DNA of 64,000 nt from JAJZVS01 sp963708095 (GCA_963708095.1 OY970182.1:2790001-2854000), one strand, 5' to 3'. Positions 33,898 to 42,905 are shown, counted from the first letter of the stretch. A program made the numbers and translations. Notes: generated by a model not told the origin, from the letters alone.

Positions 33898-34367
33898 GTG
33901 CGCATCGTCTGCAAGGCGAAGAACTGCACGCGGGTCGCGGCCGCGCGAGCGGCGACCGCATCCCGCGCCGCCTCCTGCTCGGCAGCCAACGAAGCAATCA
34001 GGTCGGCGTGCAGGCGGTCGTGGTGGGCGGGGTCCTGCAGCAGCGCATCGGCCAGCGCGGCCAGCTCCGCGTGGCGCGCGTCCTGACCTGCGATGGTGGC
34101 GTGCCCGACCTCCCCGGTGATCAGCCGCAGAGTGCAGCGGGTGACGGTCATCTCGGCCAGGTTGAACGGGGCGCCGGCGCCGCCGGTCCGTGCGCGCAGC
34201 ATGATGAGCCCCGATTCCGGACCGCGCAGCAGACGCCAGGCCGGCAGGCAGTCGGCCGGCGGCAGGCGGGGGGCGATCGCGGCGGCATCGGCGCGGGCGA
34301 GGACGGCCATCCAGCGCTGGCGCGGCGTTTTCGCGGCGAGGTTCGACGTGGGTTCAGGTGCCAACAT
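33894..34367 (-). CDS. phnG: C-P lyase subunit PhnG, first gene of the phn operon
   Basis: 157-residue subunit of the C-P lyase core. The family starts with RQRWMAVLARADA, and a central GLIMLRARTGGAGAPFNLAEMTVTRC is clear. The ATG at 34367 lies one base from a 14-bp palindrome that overlaps the predicted -10 element, so there is no room for a ribosome-binding site; the message is probably leaderless. No other ATG or GTG precedes the conserved RWM motif, only TTG as codon 2. There is no phnF regulator and no phnCDE transporter next to the operon. Confidence 0.93.
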   Translation of the reverse strand: MLAPEPTSNLAAKTPRQRWMAVLARADAAAIAPRLPPADCLPAWRLLRGPESGLIMLRARTGGAGAPFNLAEMTVTRCTLRLITGEVGHATIAGQDARHAELAALADALLQDPAHHDRLHADLIASLAAEQEAARDAVAARAAATRVQFFALQTMRT

Positions 34368-34368
34368 G

Positions 34369-34382
34369 TCTAGACGTCTAGA
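34369..34382. promoter_or_regulatory. 14-bp perfect palindrome, probable operator of the phn operon
   Basis: TCTAGACGTCTAGA is a perfect palindrome one base upstream of the phnG start codon. Its position over the -10 region suggests repression, presumably by a GntR/HutC-type PhnF-like regulator encoded elsewhere. The regulator identity is inference. Confidence 0.75.
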
Positions 34383-34404
34383 TGATCGACCCAGCCTCTG
34401 TCAA
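34376..34404 (-). promoter_or_regulatory. Probable sigma-70 type promoter of phnG
   Basis: On the minus strand a perfect TTGACA (34404-34399) is followed after 16 or 17 bases by TCTAGA or CTAGAC, which lie inside the palindromic operator. The predicted transcription start falls within about three bases of the phnG ATG. Confidence 0.65.
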
Positions 34405-34536
34405 CGACCGCCGCGCGTCGCATCGCCCGATGATACACGTCCCTGCCGACCGCCGGCCCGGCGGCCCCCATTCTTCACTGACCCGTCACACGGCCCCGCC
34501 GCACCGGCATGGCTGCCTCGCCCCGCCGCACCTTGC

Positions 34537-34565
34537 TTGACAACCCCTCCCCCGGCTTCATCATC
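34537..34565 (+). promoter_or_regulatory. Candidate promoter of the alpha-hydroxyacid dehydrogenase gene
   Basis: TTGACA at 34537-34542 is followed 17 bases later by ATCATC, a poor -10 match. It is about 70 bases before the start codon, with the ribosome-binding site aaggggag between. Confidence 0.35.
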
Positions 34566-34638
34566 GCCGCGACAGGGACGCATCCGCAAAAGGATCGTCC
34601 TGAAGGGGACACGATGCCCCAAGGGGAGAACAACGCCG

Positions 34639-35832
34639 ATGACCGCGCTCGACCGCTGCTACAACGTGAACGACCTGCGCGCGGCGGCAAAACGCCGGCT
34701 GCCGCGCGGCGTGTTCGAATTCGTCGATCGCGCCACCGAGGACGAAGTCGCCCTGCGCAACAACCGCGCCGCCTTCGAACGCATCAAGCTGCGCCACCGC
34801 GCCCTGGTGGACGTCTCCGGTCGCAGCACCAAAACCACTCTGTTCGGCAAGGAAATCGCCCTGCCGATGGCGATCGCACCCACCGGAGCCGCCGGCCTCT
34901 GCTGGCATGAGGGTGAGCTCGAGCTCGCCAAAGCCGCCGCGGCGGCGAAAATCCCCTTCACGCTCGCCACCGGCGCCATGACGTCGATGGAGAAGATCGC
35001 CAAGGAGGCCAATTTCCGCCTCTGGTTCCAGCTCTATGTCTGGAAGCAGCGCGAACTCTCCTACCAGCTCATCGAGCGCGCCAAGAACAACGGCTTCGAG
35101 GCGTTGATCGTCACGACCGACACGATCGTGCCGCCGAACCGCGAATACAACGCCCGCAACGGCTTCCTGCTGCCGTTCCACCCGACGGTGCGCTTCACCG
35201 TCGACATCATGCGCCACCCGACCTGGTTTGCCACCGTGCTGATGAAATACTTCACCACCATCGGCATGCCGCGCAACGAGAACTACCCCGACCCCTACCG
35301 CCGCCCGATCGGCACCGACCCCGGCACCCGCGAAGTGATGCGCCAGGATTCGCTCGACTGGGACGACATCCGCATCTTCCGCGACAAATGGCCCGGCATC
35401 CTGATGCTGAAAGGCATCAACCGCCCGGACGACGCCCTGAAAGCCATCAGCTACGGCGTCGACGGCATCATCGTCTCCAACCACGGCGGCCGGAACATGG
35501 ACAGCGCCGCCGCCACCATCGACCTGCTGCCGGAAATCGCCGAAGCCGTCGGCGACAAGGCCACCGTCATCCTCGATTCCGGCGTGCGCCGCGGCTCCGA
35601 CATCGCCAAGGCTCTGGCACTCGGCGCGAAATGCGTCCTGACCGGCCGCGCCACCCTCTACGGCACCGCGGTCGGCGGCCAGGCCGGCGCGGCGCAGGCG
35701 GTGAACTTCATCCGCACCGAACTCGACAAGACCATGGCCTACACCGGCTGCCGCAGCCCCGACGAAATCACCACCGATATCTTCTTCGGCCTGCGCGAGG
35801 GCAACCGCATGCGCGCCATGGCCGAGGCCTGA
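34639..35832 (+). CDS. FMN-dependent alpha-hydroxy acid dehydrogenase (lactate/mandelate/glycolate type)
   Basis: 397-residue TIM-barrel flavoenzyme oxidising an L-2-hydroxy acid. Seen are the N-terminal NDLRAAAKRRLPRGVFEFVDRATEDE, MAIAPTGAAGL, FQLYVWKQRE, the catalytic loop VSNHGGRNMD with the base His, and the C-terminal FMN-phosphate motifs DSGVRRGSDIAKALALGAK and TGRATLYG. Membrane attachment is possible through the region around residues 180-220. The ATG at 34639 has aaggggag upstream; an in-frame extension further upstream is not coding-like. LldD and mandelate dehydrogenase are both compatible, so no symbol is given. It is divergent from the phn operon. Confidence 0.88.
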   Translation: MTALDRCYNVNDLRAAAKRRLPRGVFEFVDRATEDEVALRNNRAAFERIKLRHRALVDVSGRSTKTTLFGKEIALPMAIAPTGAAGLCWHEGELELAKAAAAAKIPFTLATGAMTSMEKIAKEANFRLWFQLYVWKQRELSYQLIERAKNNGFEALIVTTDTIVPPNREYNARNGFLLPFHPTVRFTVDIMRHPTWFATVLMKYFTTIGMPRNENYPDPYRRPIGTDPGTREVMRQDSLDWDDIRIFRDKWPGILMLKGINRPDDALKAISYGVDGIIVSNHGGRNMDSAAATIDLLPEIAEAVGDKATVILDSGVRRGSDIAKALALGAKCVLTGRATLYGTAVGGQAGAAQAVNFIRTELDKTMAYTGCRSPDEITTDIFFGLREGNRMRAMAEA

Positions 35833-35844
35833 CGCGCGGCGCGA

Positions 35845-36078
35845 TCAGCCGACCACGACCGGGCCCGCCGGCGCGCGCAGCCGCGCCACTGCCTCGGCGA
35901 CCAGCGGATCGAGCGTTACTTCGCCGCGATCGACCGCCGCCAGGATCGCGCTGCGCATCCGCTTGTCCCAGAACTTGCGCAGGTGGTCCTCGATCGCAGC
36001 CACGGCCGTGTCGTGCGGCTGGTGGGCGAAGAACTTGCCGATCTGGTTGGCCATATAGGCCAGTCGGTCAGGCGACAT
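35845..36078 (-). CDS. fdsD: Formate dehydrogenase delta subunit
   Basis: 77-residue FdsD protein, needed for assembly or activity of NAD-dependent molybdenum formate dehydrogenase in organisms with fdsGBA-CD operons. MSPDRLAYMANQIGKFFAHQP and LRKFWDKRMRSAI are the family core. Its start lies inside the end of fdhD (11-base overlap), making it the last gene of the operon. It converges on the alpha-hydroxyacid dehydrogenase with a 12-base spacer. Confidence 0.92.
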   Translation of the reverse strand: MSPDRLAYMANQIGKFFAHQPHDTAVAAIEDHLRKFWDKRMRSAILAAVDRGEVTLDPLVAEAVARLRAPAGPVVVG

Positions 36079-36901
36079 GCTGCGTGGCCTCCGCCGGCAG
36101 CGCGATCCGCTGCGGATGGGTGAAAATCTCGAACCCGTCGTCGCGCGCCACGCCGACCAGGGTCAGCCCAGCTGCGTCCGCCATGCGCACGGCGAGCGCG
36201 GTTGGCGCCGAGACCGCGACCACCACCGGCGCGCCGATCGCGGCGGCCTTCTGCACCAGTTCGACGGAAAGCCGGCTCGACAGCACCACGACCCCGTCCT
36301 CTGCGCTGCGGCCGGTGCGGGCGAGCGCGCCGGCCAGCTTGTCGAGGGCGTTGTGCCGCCCGACGTCCTCGCGCAGCGCGACCAGCCCCTCGGCCTGGGT
36401 CCAGAATCCGGCGGCGTGGGTGGCGCGGGTTGCCGCGTTCAACCGTTGCGCCGGCGGCAGGGCGGCGATCGCGGTCGCGATCTCGGCGGACGTGAAACGC
36501 GCGATGGCGCTCACCGGCGGAGGCGTGCGGATGGCCGCGGCAAGGCTGTCGATCCCGCACAACCCGCAGCCGCCGGGCCCGGTCAGCCGCCGGCGGCGCG
36601 CCTCTGCCGCCGCGGCGCGGGCCTCAGTCAGCCACATGCGCAGTTCGATGCCCGCCGGTACGGCGACGACGGCCAGTTCCTCGATCTCCGCCGGCGCCAT
36701 GACGACGCCCTCCGTCAGACTGAAGCCGATCGCGAAATCCTCGAGATCGGCCGGCGTGGCGAGCATTACCGCCAGGGTCGCCCGGTTGTAGCTGAGCGCG
36801 ACGGGCGTCTCCTCGGCCAGCACCCGCCGCCCGGCGGTGGCGGTGCCGTCACGCCAGGCGGTGCGCGCAACGGCGCGAGTGGAGGCAGGCGGGGCGGTCA
36901 T
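36068..36901 (-). CDS. fdhD: Formate dehydrogenase accessory sulfurtransferase FdhD
   Basis: 277-residue sulfurtransferase (FdsC equivalent) which passes sulfur from a cysteine desulfurase to the molybdenum cofactor. The pair of cysteines in GGCGLCGID (near residue 120) is the sulfur-transfer motif; EETPVALSYNRATLAVMLATPADLEDFAIGF and REDVGRHNALDKL are further FdhD signatures. ATG 36901 overlaps the fdsA stop by four bases. Confidence 0.95.
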   Translation of the reverse strand: MTAPPASTRAVARTAWRDGTATAGRRVLAEETPVALSYNRATLAVMLATPADLEDFAIGFSLTEGVVMAPAEIEELAVVAVPAGIELRMWLTEARAAAAEARRRRLTGPGGCGLCGIDSLAAAIRTPPPVSAIARFTSAEIATAIAALPPAQRLNAATRATHAAGFWTQAEGLVALREDVGRHNALDKLAGALARTGRSAEDGVVVLSSRLSVELVQKAAAIGAPVVVAVSAPTALAVRMADAAGLTLVGVARDDGFEIFTHPQRIALPAEATQHVA

Positions 36902-39738
36902 TTGGCCGGAACGGTCTCGATCCGCCGGCTGCGCTTCGTGAGAGCGCTGTAGGTCTCCTGCCATTCCGTCGGCCCATTGGCCGGCGAGACCTGCACCGCG
37001 GTCACCTTGTATTCCGGGCAGTTCGTCGCCCAGTCGGAATACTCCGTCGTGACCACATTCGCCTGCGTCTCCGGGTGATGGAAAGTCGTGTAGACCACCC
37101 CCGGCGCCACCCGGTCGGTGATCTTCGCCGGCAGCGCTGTGGCGCCGGCGCGGGAGGCGAGCCGCACCAGGTCGCCGTCCTTGATCCCGCGCTCCTCGGC
37201 GTCGTGCGGATGCATCTCCAGCACGTCCTGCTCGTGCCAGACGGAATTTTCCGTGCGCCTTGTCTGGGCGCCGACGTTGTACTGGCTCAGGATCCGCCCG
37301 GTGGTCAGCAGCAGCGGGAAGCGCGGGCCGACCCGTTCGTCGGTCGGCACGTATTCGGTAACGACGAACAGCCCCTTGCCGCGCACGAAGGCCGCCTCGT
37401 GCATGATCGGCGTGCCGGCAGGCGCCGCCTCGTTGCACGGCCATTGGACCGAGCCCAGCGCACCCAGCTTGGCGTAGGTCACGCTGGCAAACGTGGGCGT
37501 GGTGCGGGCGATCTCGTCCATGATCTCCGACGGGTGGCGATACGCCCAGTGTTCGCCCATCGCGTTGGCGATCAACTGGGTGATCTCCCAGTCGGCGTAG
37601 CCGTTGCGCGGCGCCATCACCCGCCGCACCCGGCCGATCCGGCGCTCGGCGTTGGTGAAGGTGCCGTCCTTCTCCAGGAACGAACAGCCGGGCAAGAACA
37701 CATGCGCATAGGATGCGGTTTCGTTCAGGAACAGATCCTGCACTACGACCAGTTCCATCGCCGCAAGGCCCGCGGTGATGTGGCGCGTGTCGGGATCGGA
37801 CTGCACGATGTCCTCGCCCTGGATGTAGATGCCGCGGAAACTGCCGTCGAGCGCGGCGTCGATCATGTTGGGGATGCGCAGCCCCGGCTCGGGATCGAGC
37901 GCCACGCCCCATTCGCGCTCATAGATCGCCCGCACCCCAGGCTCGGAGATGTGGCGGTAGCCGGGCAGCTCGTGCGGGAAGCTGCCCATGTCGCAGGAGC
38001 CCTGCACGTTGTTCTGCCCACGCAGCGGATTCACCCCGCCGCCCGCCTTGCCGACGTTGCCGGTGGCCATCGCCAGGTTGGCGAGCCCCATCACCGCGGT
38101 GCTGCCCTGGCTGTGCTCGGTGACGCCGAGCCCATAGTAGATCGCCGCCGTGCCGCCGGTGGCATAGAGCCGCGCCGCGGCGCGGACCTCCGCCGCCGGC
38201 ACGCCGGTGAGGGCTTCCATCGCCTCCGGGCTGTTGCGCGGCTCGGCGACGAAGGCGGCCCAGTCGGCGAACGCCTCCGCATCGCAGCGCGCGCGCACGT
38301 ACGCCTCGTCGACCAGCCCCTCGGTCACGATCACATGCGCCAGCGCGTCCAGCATCGCGACGTTGGTGCCCGGCCGCAGCGGCAGGTGAAAATCCGCCCG
38401 CACATGCGGCGTGTGCACGAGGTCGATCCGCCGCGGGTCGACCACGATCAGCTTCGCGCCTTCCCGCAGCCTGCGCTTGAGGTGGGACGCGAACACCGGG
38501 TGTCCGTCGGTAGGATTCGCGCCCATCACCAGCACCACGTCGGCGTGCTCGACCGAATCGAACTCGTTGGTGCCGGCCGAGGTGCCGAAGGTGGTTTTCA
38601 GCCCGTAGCCCGTGGGCGAATGGCAGACGCGGGCGCAGGTGTCGGTGTTGTTGTTGCGGAACACCCCGCGCGCCAGCTTCTGCACCAGGTAGGTTTCCTC
38701 GTTGGTGCAGCGCGAGGAGGTGATGACCCCGATCGATTCGCGCCCGTGCGCGGCCTGCAGGCGGCGGAACTCGGCGGCGACATGCGCGATCGCCGCGTCC
38801 CAGCTCACTTCCCGCCAGGGATCAGTGATGGCCGCGCGGACCATCGGCTTCAGGATGCGGTCACGGTGCTGCGCGTAGCCCCAGGCGAAGCGGCCCTTCA
38901 CGCAGGAATGCCCGTGGTTGGCCTTGCCGGATTTGGCCGGGACCATGCGCACCACCGTTTCGCCCTGCATCTCGGCGCGGAAGGTGCAGCCCACGCCGCA
39001 ATAGGCGCAGGTGGTTTCAACCGCATGTTCCGGTTGGCCGAGGGCGACGACGGATTTCTCGATCAGCGACCCGGTCGGGCAGGCCTGCACGCAGGCGCCG
39101 CAGGAGACGCATTCGGACGTCAGGAACGGCTCATCCATGCCGGCAACGATCTTGGAGGCGAAACCGCGGCCTTCGACCGTGAGCGCGAAGGTGCCCTGGG
39201 TTTCCTCGCAGGCGCGCACGCAGCGCGAACAGACGATGCAGCGCGCCGGATCGAACTGAAAATAGGGGTTGGAGGCGTCAAGCGGCGCGTCCAGGTGATT
39301 CGCGCCGTCGTGGCCGTAGCGCACCGTCCGCACGCCGACGAGGCCGGCCATCTCGTGCATCTCGCAATTGCCGGCGGTGGGCGCGGTCAGGGTCTCGACC
39401 GGATGATCGGAGAGGTAAAGCTCCATCACCCCGCGCCGCAGCCGGCGCACCCTCTCGGACCCGGTCGCGACCTTCATCCCCGGCGCGACCGGGGTGGTGC
39501 AGGAGGCAGGGGTGCCGTTGCGACCCTCGATCTCCACCAGGCACAACCGGCAGGAGCCGAACGCGGCCAGGCTATCGGTGGCGCAGAGCTTTGGGATCTT
39601 GATCCCGGCTTCCATCGCCGCCCGCATCACGGAGGTCCCTTCCGGCACCGTGACCGTCTGGCCGTCGATCGTCAGGGTCACGCTCGTTGCGGCGCCGGTC
39701 TCCGGCGTGCCGTAATCGGTCTCGGCCAGCAGGGTCAT
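36898..39738 (-). CDS. fdsA: NAD-dependent formate dehydrogenase alpha subunit (molybdenum)
   Basis: Catalytic subunit, 946 residues. In order: an N-terminal plant-type [2Fe-2S] domain (KLCATDSLAAFGSCRLC), a NuoG-like segment, two ferredoxin-type [4Fe-4S] sites (CIVCSRCVRAC and CVSCGACVQAC), the [4Fe-4S] site CAYCGVGC of the molybdopterin domain, and the active site DTCARVCHSPTGYG, in which Cys (not selenocysteine) and His are at the molybdenum site. Unusually, the His-Cys3 cluster motif, usually HPxxCxxCxxxxxC, reads HPVETLTAPTAGNC here, so two of its three cysteines are missing. It is cotranscribed with fdsG and fdsB upstream and fdhD downstream. Confidence 0.96.
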   Translation of the reverse strand: MTLLAETDYGTPETGAATSVTLTIDGQTVTVPEGTSVMRAAMEAGIKIPKLCATDSLAAFGSCRLCLVEIEGRNGTPASCTTPVAPGMKVATGSERVRRLRRGVMELYLSDHPVETLTAPTAGNCEMHEMAGLVGVRTVRYGHDGANHLDAPLDASNPYFQFDPARCIVCSRCVRACEETQGTFALTVEGRGFASKIVAGMDEPFLTSECVSCGACVQACPTGSLIEKSVVALGQPEHAVETTCAYCGVGCTFRAEMQGETVVRMVPAKSGKANHGHSCVKGRFAWGYAQHRDRILKPMVRAAITDPWREVSWDAAIAHVAAEFRRLQAAHGRESIGVITSSRCTNEETYLVQKLARGVFRNNNTDTCARVCHSPTGYGLKTTFGTSAGTNEFDSVEHADVVLVMGANPTDGHPVFASHLKRRLREGAKLIVVDPRRIDLVHTPHVRADFHLPLRPGTNVAMLDALAHVIVTEGLVDEAYVRARCDAEAFADWAAFVAEPRNSPEAMEALTGVPAAEVRAAARLYATGGTAAIYYGLGVTEHSQGSTAVMGLANLAMATGNVGKAGGGVNPLRGQNNVQGSCDMGSFPHELPGYRHISEPGVRAIYEREWGVALDPEPGLRIPNMIDAALDGSFRGIYIQGEDIVQSDPDTRHITAGLAAMELVVVQDLFLNETASYAHVFLPGCSFLEKDGTFTNAERRIGRVRRVMAPRNGYADWEITQLIANAMGEHWAYRHPSEIMDEIARTTPTFASVTYAKLGALGSVQWPCNEAAPAGTPIMHEAAFVRGKGLFVVTEYVPTDERVGPRFPLLLTTGRILSQYNVGAQTRRTENSVWHEQDVLEMHPHDAEERGIKDGDLVRLASRAGATALPAKITDRVAPGVVYTTFHHPETQANVVTTEYSDWATNCPEYKVTAVQVSPANGPTEWQETYSALTKRSRRIETVPAK

Positions 39739-39748
39739 CGCGACCTCC

Positions 39749-41278
39749 TCACTCCGCCGCCAGCGCGGGGCGGCGGAAATCCTCGGGGAAATGGGTCAGC
39801 GCGCTCATCACCGGATATGGGATGAAGCCGCCGAGCGCGCAGAGCGAGCCGAATTTCATCGTCTCGCACAGATCGCGCAGAAGTTCCAGGTTGGCATCGA
39901 CATCGCGGCCGGCCAGGACGCGGTCGATCACCTCCATGCCGCGCACCGAGCCGATCCGGCAGGGGGTGCACTTGCCGCAGGATTCCACGGCACAGAACTC
40001 CATGGCGAAGCGCGCCTGGTGCAGCATGTCGACCGTATCGTCGAACACCACCACCCCGCCATGGCCGATCAGCCCGTCGCGCGCGGCAAAGGATTCGTAG
40101 TCGAACACGGTGTCGAACAGGGCGGGCGGGAAATAGGCGCCGAGCGGGCCGCCCACCTGCACCGCGCGCACCGGCCGGCCGGTAGCGGTGCCGGCGCCGA
40201 GGTCCTCGACGATCTCACCCAGGGTCAGGCCGAACCCCGCCTCGAACAGCCCGGCATGGCGGATATTGCCGGCGAGCTGGATCGGCATGGTGCCGCGCGA
40301 CCGCCCGTAGCCGACGCCCTGATACGTCGCGGCGCCCTCGGCCAGGATGAACGGGACCGAGGCCAGGGTGATGACGTTGTTGATCACCGTAGGCTGGCCG
40401 AACAGCCCCTTGATCGCCGGCAGCGGCGGCTTGGCGCGCACCTGGCCGCGCCGCCCTTCCAGGCTGTCGAGCAGGGAGGTTTCCTCGCCGCAGATATAGG
40501 CGCCCGCGCCGACCCGCTGCTCGATCTCGAACGCCGTGCCGGAGCCGAGCACGTCCGGCCCGAGCAGGCCCCCGGCGCGCGCCGCAGCCAGGGCACGCTC
40601 GAACGCGGCGATCGCGTGCGGGTATTCGGAGCGGGTGTAGACGAAGCCTTTCGTCGCGCCGACGGCGAGGCCGGCGATCGCCATGCCCTCGATCAGCGCG
40701 AACGGATCGCCCTCCATCAGCATGCGGTCGGCGAAGGTGCCGGAATCGCCCTCGTCGGCGTTGGCGACGATGAATTTCCGGCCCGCTGCTGCATCCGCCG
40801 CGGTCTTCCACTTGATCCCGGTCGGGAATCCGGCGCCGCCGCGGCCGCGCAGCCCGGAGGCTGTCACCTCGGCGATGGTGGCCGCCGGCCCGATCTCGAG
40901 CGCCCGCTGGAGGCCTTTCAGCCCCCCCGCCGCACGATAGTCGTCGAGCGAGGTCGGATCGACCACGCCGCAGCGGGCGAAGGTGAATCGGGTCTGCCCG
41001 GCGAGGAAGGGAATGTCCTCCGGCCGCCCCTGCCGCAGCGCATGCGCCCCGCCAGTCAGCATGCCCGCGGCGAGCAACCCGTCGAGGTCGGCCGCCCGCA
41101 CCGGCCCGTAGGCGATACGCCCGGCGGGCGTTTCCACCTCCACCATCGGTTCCAGCCAGAACATCCCGCGCGAGCCGGTACGGACCACCTGCGCCCCGGC
41201 GGCGGCCAAGCGGGTCGCCACCGCCTCCGCCCCCAGCGCCAGCGCGGCGGCATCGCGCGGGACGAAGACGCGGGTCAT
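39749..41278 (-). CDS. fdsB: Formate dehydrogenase beta subunit (NADH-binding, FMN)
   Basis: 509-residue NuoF-like subunit passing electrons from formate to NAD+. An N-terminal thioredoxin-like region precedes the FMN/NAD-binding domain with SGLRGRGGAGFPTGIKW, NADEGDSGTFADR and the FICGEE-like YICGEETSLLDSLEG; the C-terminal ESCGKCTPCRIG carries a [4Fe-4S] cluster. ATG 41278 overlaps the fdsG stop by four bases. The gap to fdsA is 10 bases. Confidence 0.95.
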   Translation of the reverse strand: MTRVFVPRDAAALALGAEAVATRLAAAGAQVVRTGSRGMFWLEPMVEVETPAGRIAYGPVRAADLDGLLAAGMLTGGAHALRQGRPEDIPFLAGQTRFTFARCGVVDPTSLDDYRAAGGLKGLQRALEIGPAATIAEVTASGLRGRGGAGFPTGIKWKTAADAAAGRKFIVANADEGDSGTFADRMLMEGDPFALIEGMAIAGLAVGATKGFVYTRSEYPHAIAAFERALAAARAGGLLGPDVLGSGTAFEIEQRVGAGAYICGEETSLLDSLEGRRGQVRAKPPLPAIKGLFGQPTVINNVITLASVPFILAEGAATYQGVGYGRSRGTMPIQLAGNIRHAGLFEAGFGLTLGEIVEDLGAGTATGRPVRAVQVGGPLGAYFPPALFDTVFDYESFAARDGLIGHGGVVVFDDTVDMLHQARFAMEFCAVESCGKCTPCRIGSVRGMEVIDRVLAGRDVDANLELLRDLCETMKFGSLCALGGFIPYPVMSALTHFPEDFRRPALAAE

Positions 41279-41745
41279 CGCGCGCCCTCCAGCGCTGCAT
41301 CCAGGCCGGCGGCGTCGAGCCGGCCGAGCGGCGCGCCATCCAGCATCCCCGACGGCGCCACGGCACAGAGGCCGAGGCAGAACACCGGTTCGAGCGTCAC
41401 CGCCCCGTCCGCCGTGGTTTCGTGCCAGCCGATGCCGAGCCGGCGGCGGGCGGCGTCGTGCAACCGGTCCGCCCCCATCGCCTGGCAGGCCTCGGCGCGG
41501 CACAGGTGCAACATGTGCCGGCCCGGCGGAGTGCGGCGGAACTCGTGGTAGAAACTGGCGATGCCATGGACTTCGGCACGGGTCAGATTGAGCGCGGCGG
41601 CAACCAGCGGGACCGCTTCCGCCGGCACATAGCCGAACTCCTCCTGTAGCGCATGGAGGATCGGCAGCGCCGCGCCGTCACGGTCTCGGTGCCCGGCAAT
41701 GACGGACGCGGCTCGATCTGCGTTCCATGGTGCGCGCTCGCCCAT
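41275..41745 (-). CDS. fdsG: Formate dehydrogenase gamma subunit (NuoE-like [2Fe-2S])
   Basis: 156-residue thioredoxin-like [2Fe-2S] protein of the NADH-dehydrogenase module. Cysteine ligands are in LCRAEACQ and FCLGLCAVAPS; HALQEEFGYVPAEAV and GIASFYHEFRRTPPGRH are family segments. ATG 41745 is preferred because gggagga lies seven bases upstream; an upstream ATG at 41772 is possible. First gene of the formate dehydrogenase operon; moaA lies 128 bases upstream in the same direction. Confidence 0.92.
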   Translation of the reverse strand: MGERAPWNADRAASVIAGHRDRDGAALPILHALQEEFGYVPAEAVPLVAAALNLTRAEVHGIASFYHEFRRTPPGRHMLHLCRAEACQAMGADRLHDAARRRLGIGWHETTADGAVTLEPVFCLGLCAVAPSGMLDGAPLGRLDAAGLDAALEGAR

Positions 41746-41873
41746 GCATTCCTCCCGGCGGGGTTCGTTCATAGCGGAGAATTCGGGCGTCTGACGGGAA
41801 ATGCAAGCGCGGCGGCGGGCGCGGGCCCACCGGGCCTTGCGTGGCGGCGCGGCCGTCGGCCGGACGCGCGGGC

Positions 41874-42905
41874 CTACCCCCCCGTCATGCTCATGTGCCG
41901 CCCGACGGACGGCTGATCGTGGCGGCGGTCGATAATGAAATCGTGCCCTTTCGGCTTGCGGGAGATCGCCTCGCGAATCGCCGCCGCCAGGGCCGCATCA
42001 TCAGCGCCGGCGCGCAGCACCGCGCGCAGGTCGGCCTGGTCGTCCTGGCCCAGGCACATGAACAAGGTGCCGGTGCAGGTCAGCCGCACCCGGTTGCAGC
42101 TTTCGCAGAAATTATGCGTCATCGGGGTGATGAAACCGATCCGCTGCCCGGTTTCGCGCACGCCGAAGTAACGCGCCGGACCGCCGGTGCGATAGTCCGT
42201 CTCGTCCAGGGTCCAGCGCCGGCGCAGACGCGAGCGCACGAGCGACAGCGGTAGATACTGCTCGGTGCGGTCCTCGCCGATCTCGCCCATCGGCATGGTT
42301 TCGATCAGGCAGAGGTCGAAGCCCTGCTGGCCGCACCAGGCGATCAGTTCGTCGAAATCGTCCTCGTTGACGCCTTTCATGGCCACCGTGTTGATCTTCA
42401 CGGCAAGCCCGGCCGCCTTTGCCGCGGCGATCCCGTCCAGGGTCGGCCCGATCCGGCCCCAGCGGGTCAGCATGGTGAACTTGGCAGGATCGAGCGTATC
42501 GAGCGAAACGTTGATCCGCCGCATCCCCGCCGCCGCCAGCCCGGCCGCGCAGCGGGCAAGCTGGGAGCCGTTGGTGGTCAGGGTCAGCTCCTCCAGCCCG
42601 CGGTCCGCCCCCGGGTCGGCCGTTGGCCCGAGCCGGGCGCCGAGCCGCTGCACCAGCCGCATCACGTCACGCCGGACCAGCGGTTCCCCCCCGGTCAGGC
42701 GGATCTTGCGGGTGCCGAGACCGATGAAGGCGACGGACAAACGTTCCAATTCTTCGAGCGTCAGCACGTCCTTCTTCGGCAGAAAGTGCATCTCCTCGGC
42801 CATGCAATAGACGCAGCGCAGGTCGCACCGGTCGGTGACCGAGACCCGCAAATAGGTGATCGCGCGGCCGAACGGGTCGAGCATAGGTGAGGGCAAAGGG
42901 CTCAT
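41874..42905 (-). CDS. moaA: GTP 3',8-cyclase MoaA
   Basis: 343-residue radical SAM enzyme that starts molybdenum cofactor synthesis from GTP. The SAM-binding cluster motif is CDLRCVYC near residue 27, the second cluster ligands are in CESCNRVRLTCTGTLFMC, RLTGGEPLVRRD is the SAM-binding GGE motif, and the C terminus ends with the functional double glycine. Being directly upstream of the molybdenum formate dehydrogenase operon, it may be expressed with it. Confidence 0.96.
   Translation of the reverse strand: MSPLPSPMLDPFGRAITYLRVSVTDRCDLRCVYCMAEEMHFLPKKDVLTLEELERLSVAFIGLGTRKIRLTGGEPLVRRDVMRLVQRLGARLGPTADPGADRGLEELTLTTNGSQLARCAAGLAAAGMRRINVSLDTLDPAKFTMLTRWGRIGPTLDGIAAAKAAGLAVKINTVAMKGVNEDDFDELIAWCGQQGFDLCLIETMPMGEIGEDRTEQYLPLSLVRSRLRRRWTLDETDYRTGGPARYFGVRETGQRIGFITPMTHNFCESCNRVRLTCTGTLFMCLGQDDQADLRAVLRAGADDAALAAAIREAISRKPKGHDFIIDRRHDQPSVGRHMSMTGG

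Noticed and set aside
34093..34638. In-frame N-terminal extension of the alpha-hydroxyacid dehydrogenase
   Set aside because: It overlaps phnG and the divergent promoter region; the family N terminus and a ribosome-binding site support ATG 34639.
36898..39738. Selenocysteine formate dehydrogenase
   Set aside because: The active site is an ordinary Cys codon in CARVCHSP and no in-frame TGA is present.
37075..39825. 916-residue plus-strand open frame opposite fdsA
   Set aside because: Antisense shadow of a strongly conserved molybdoenzyme gene.
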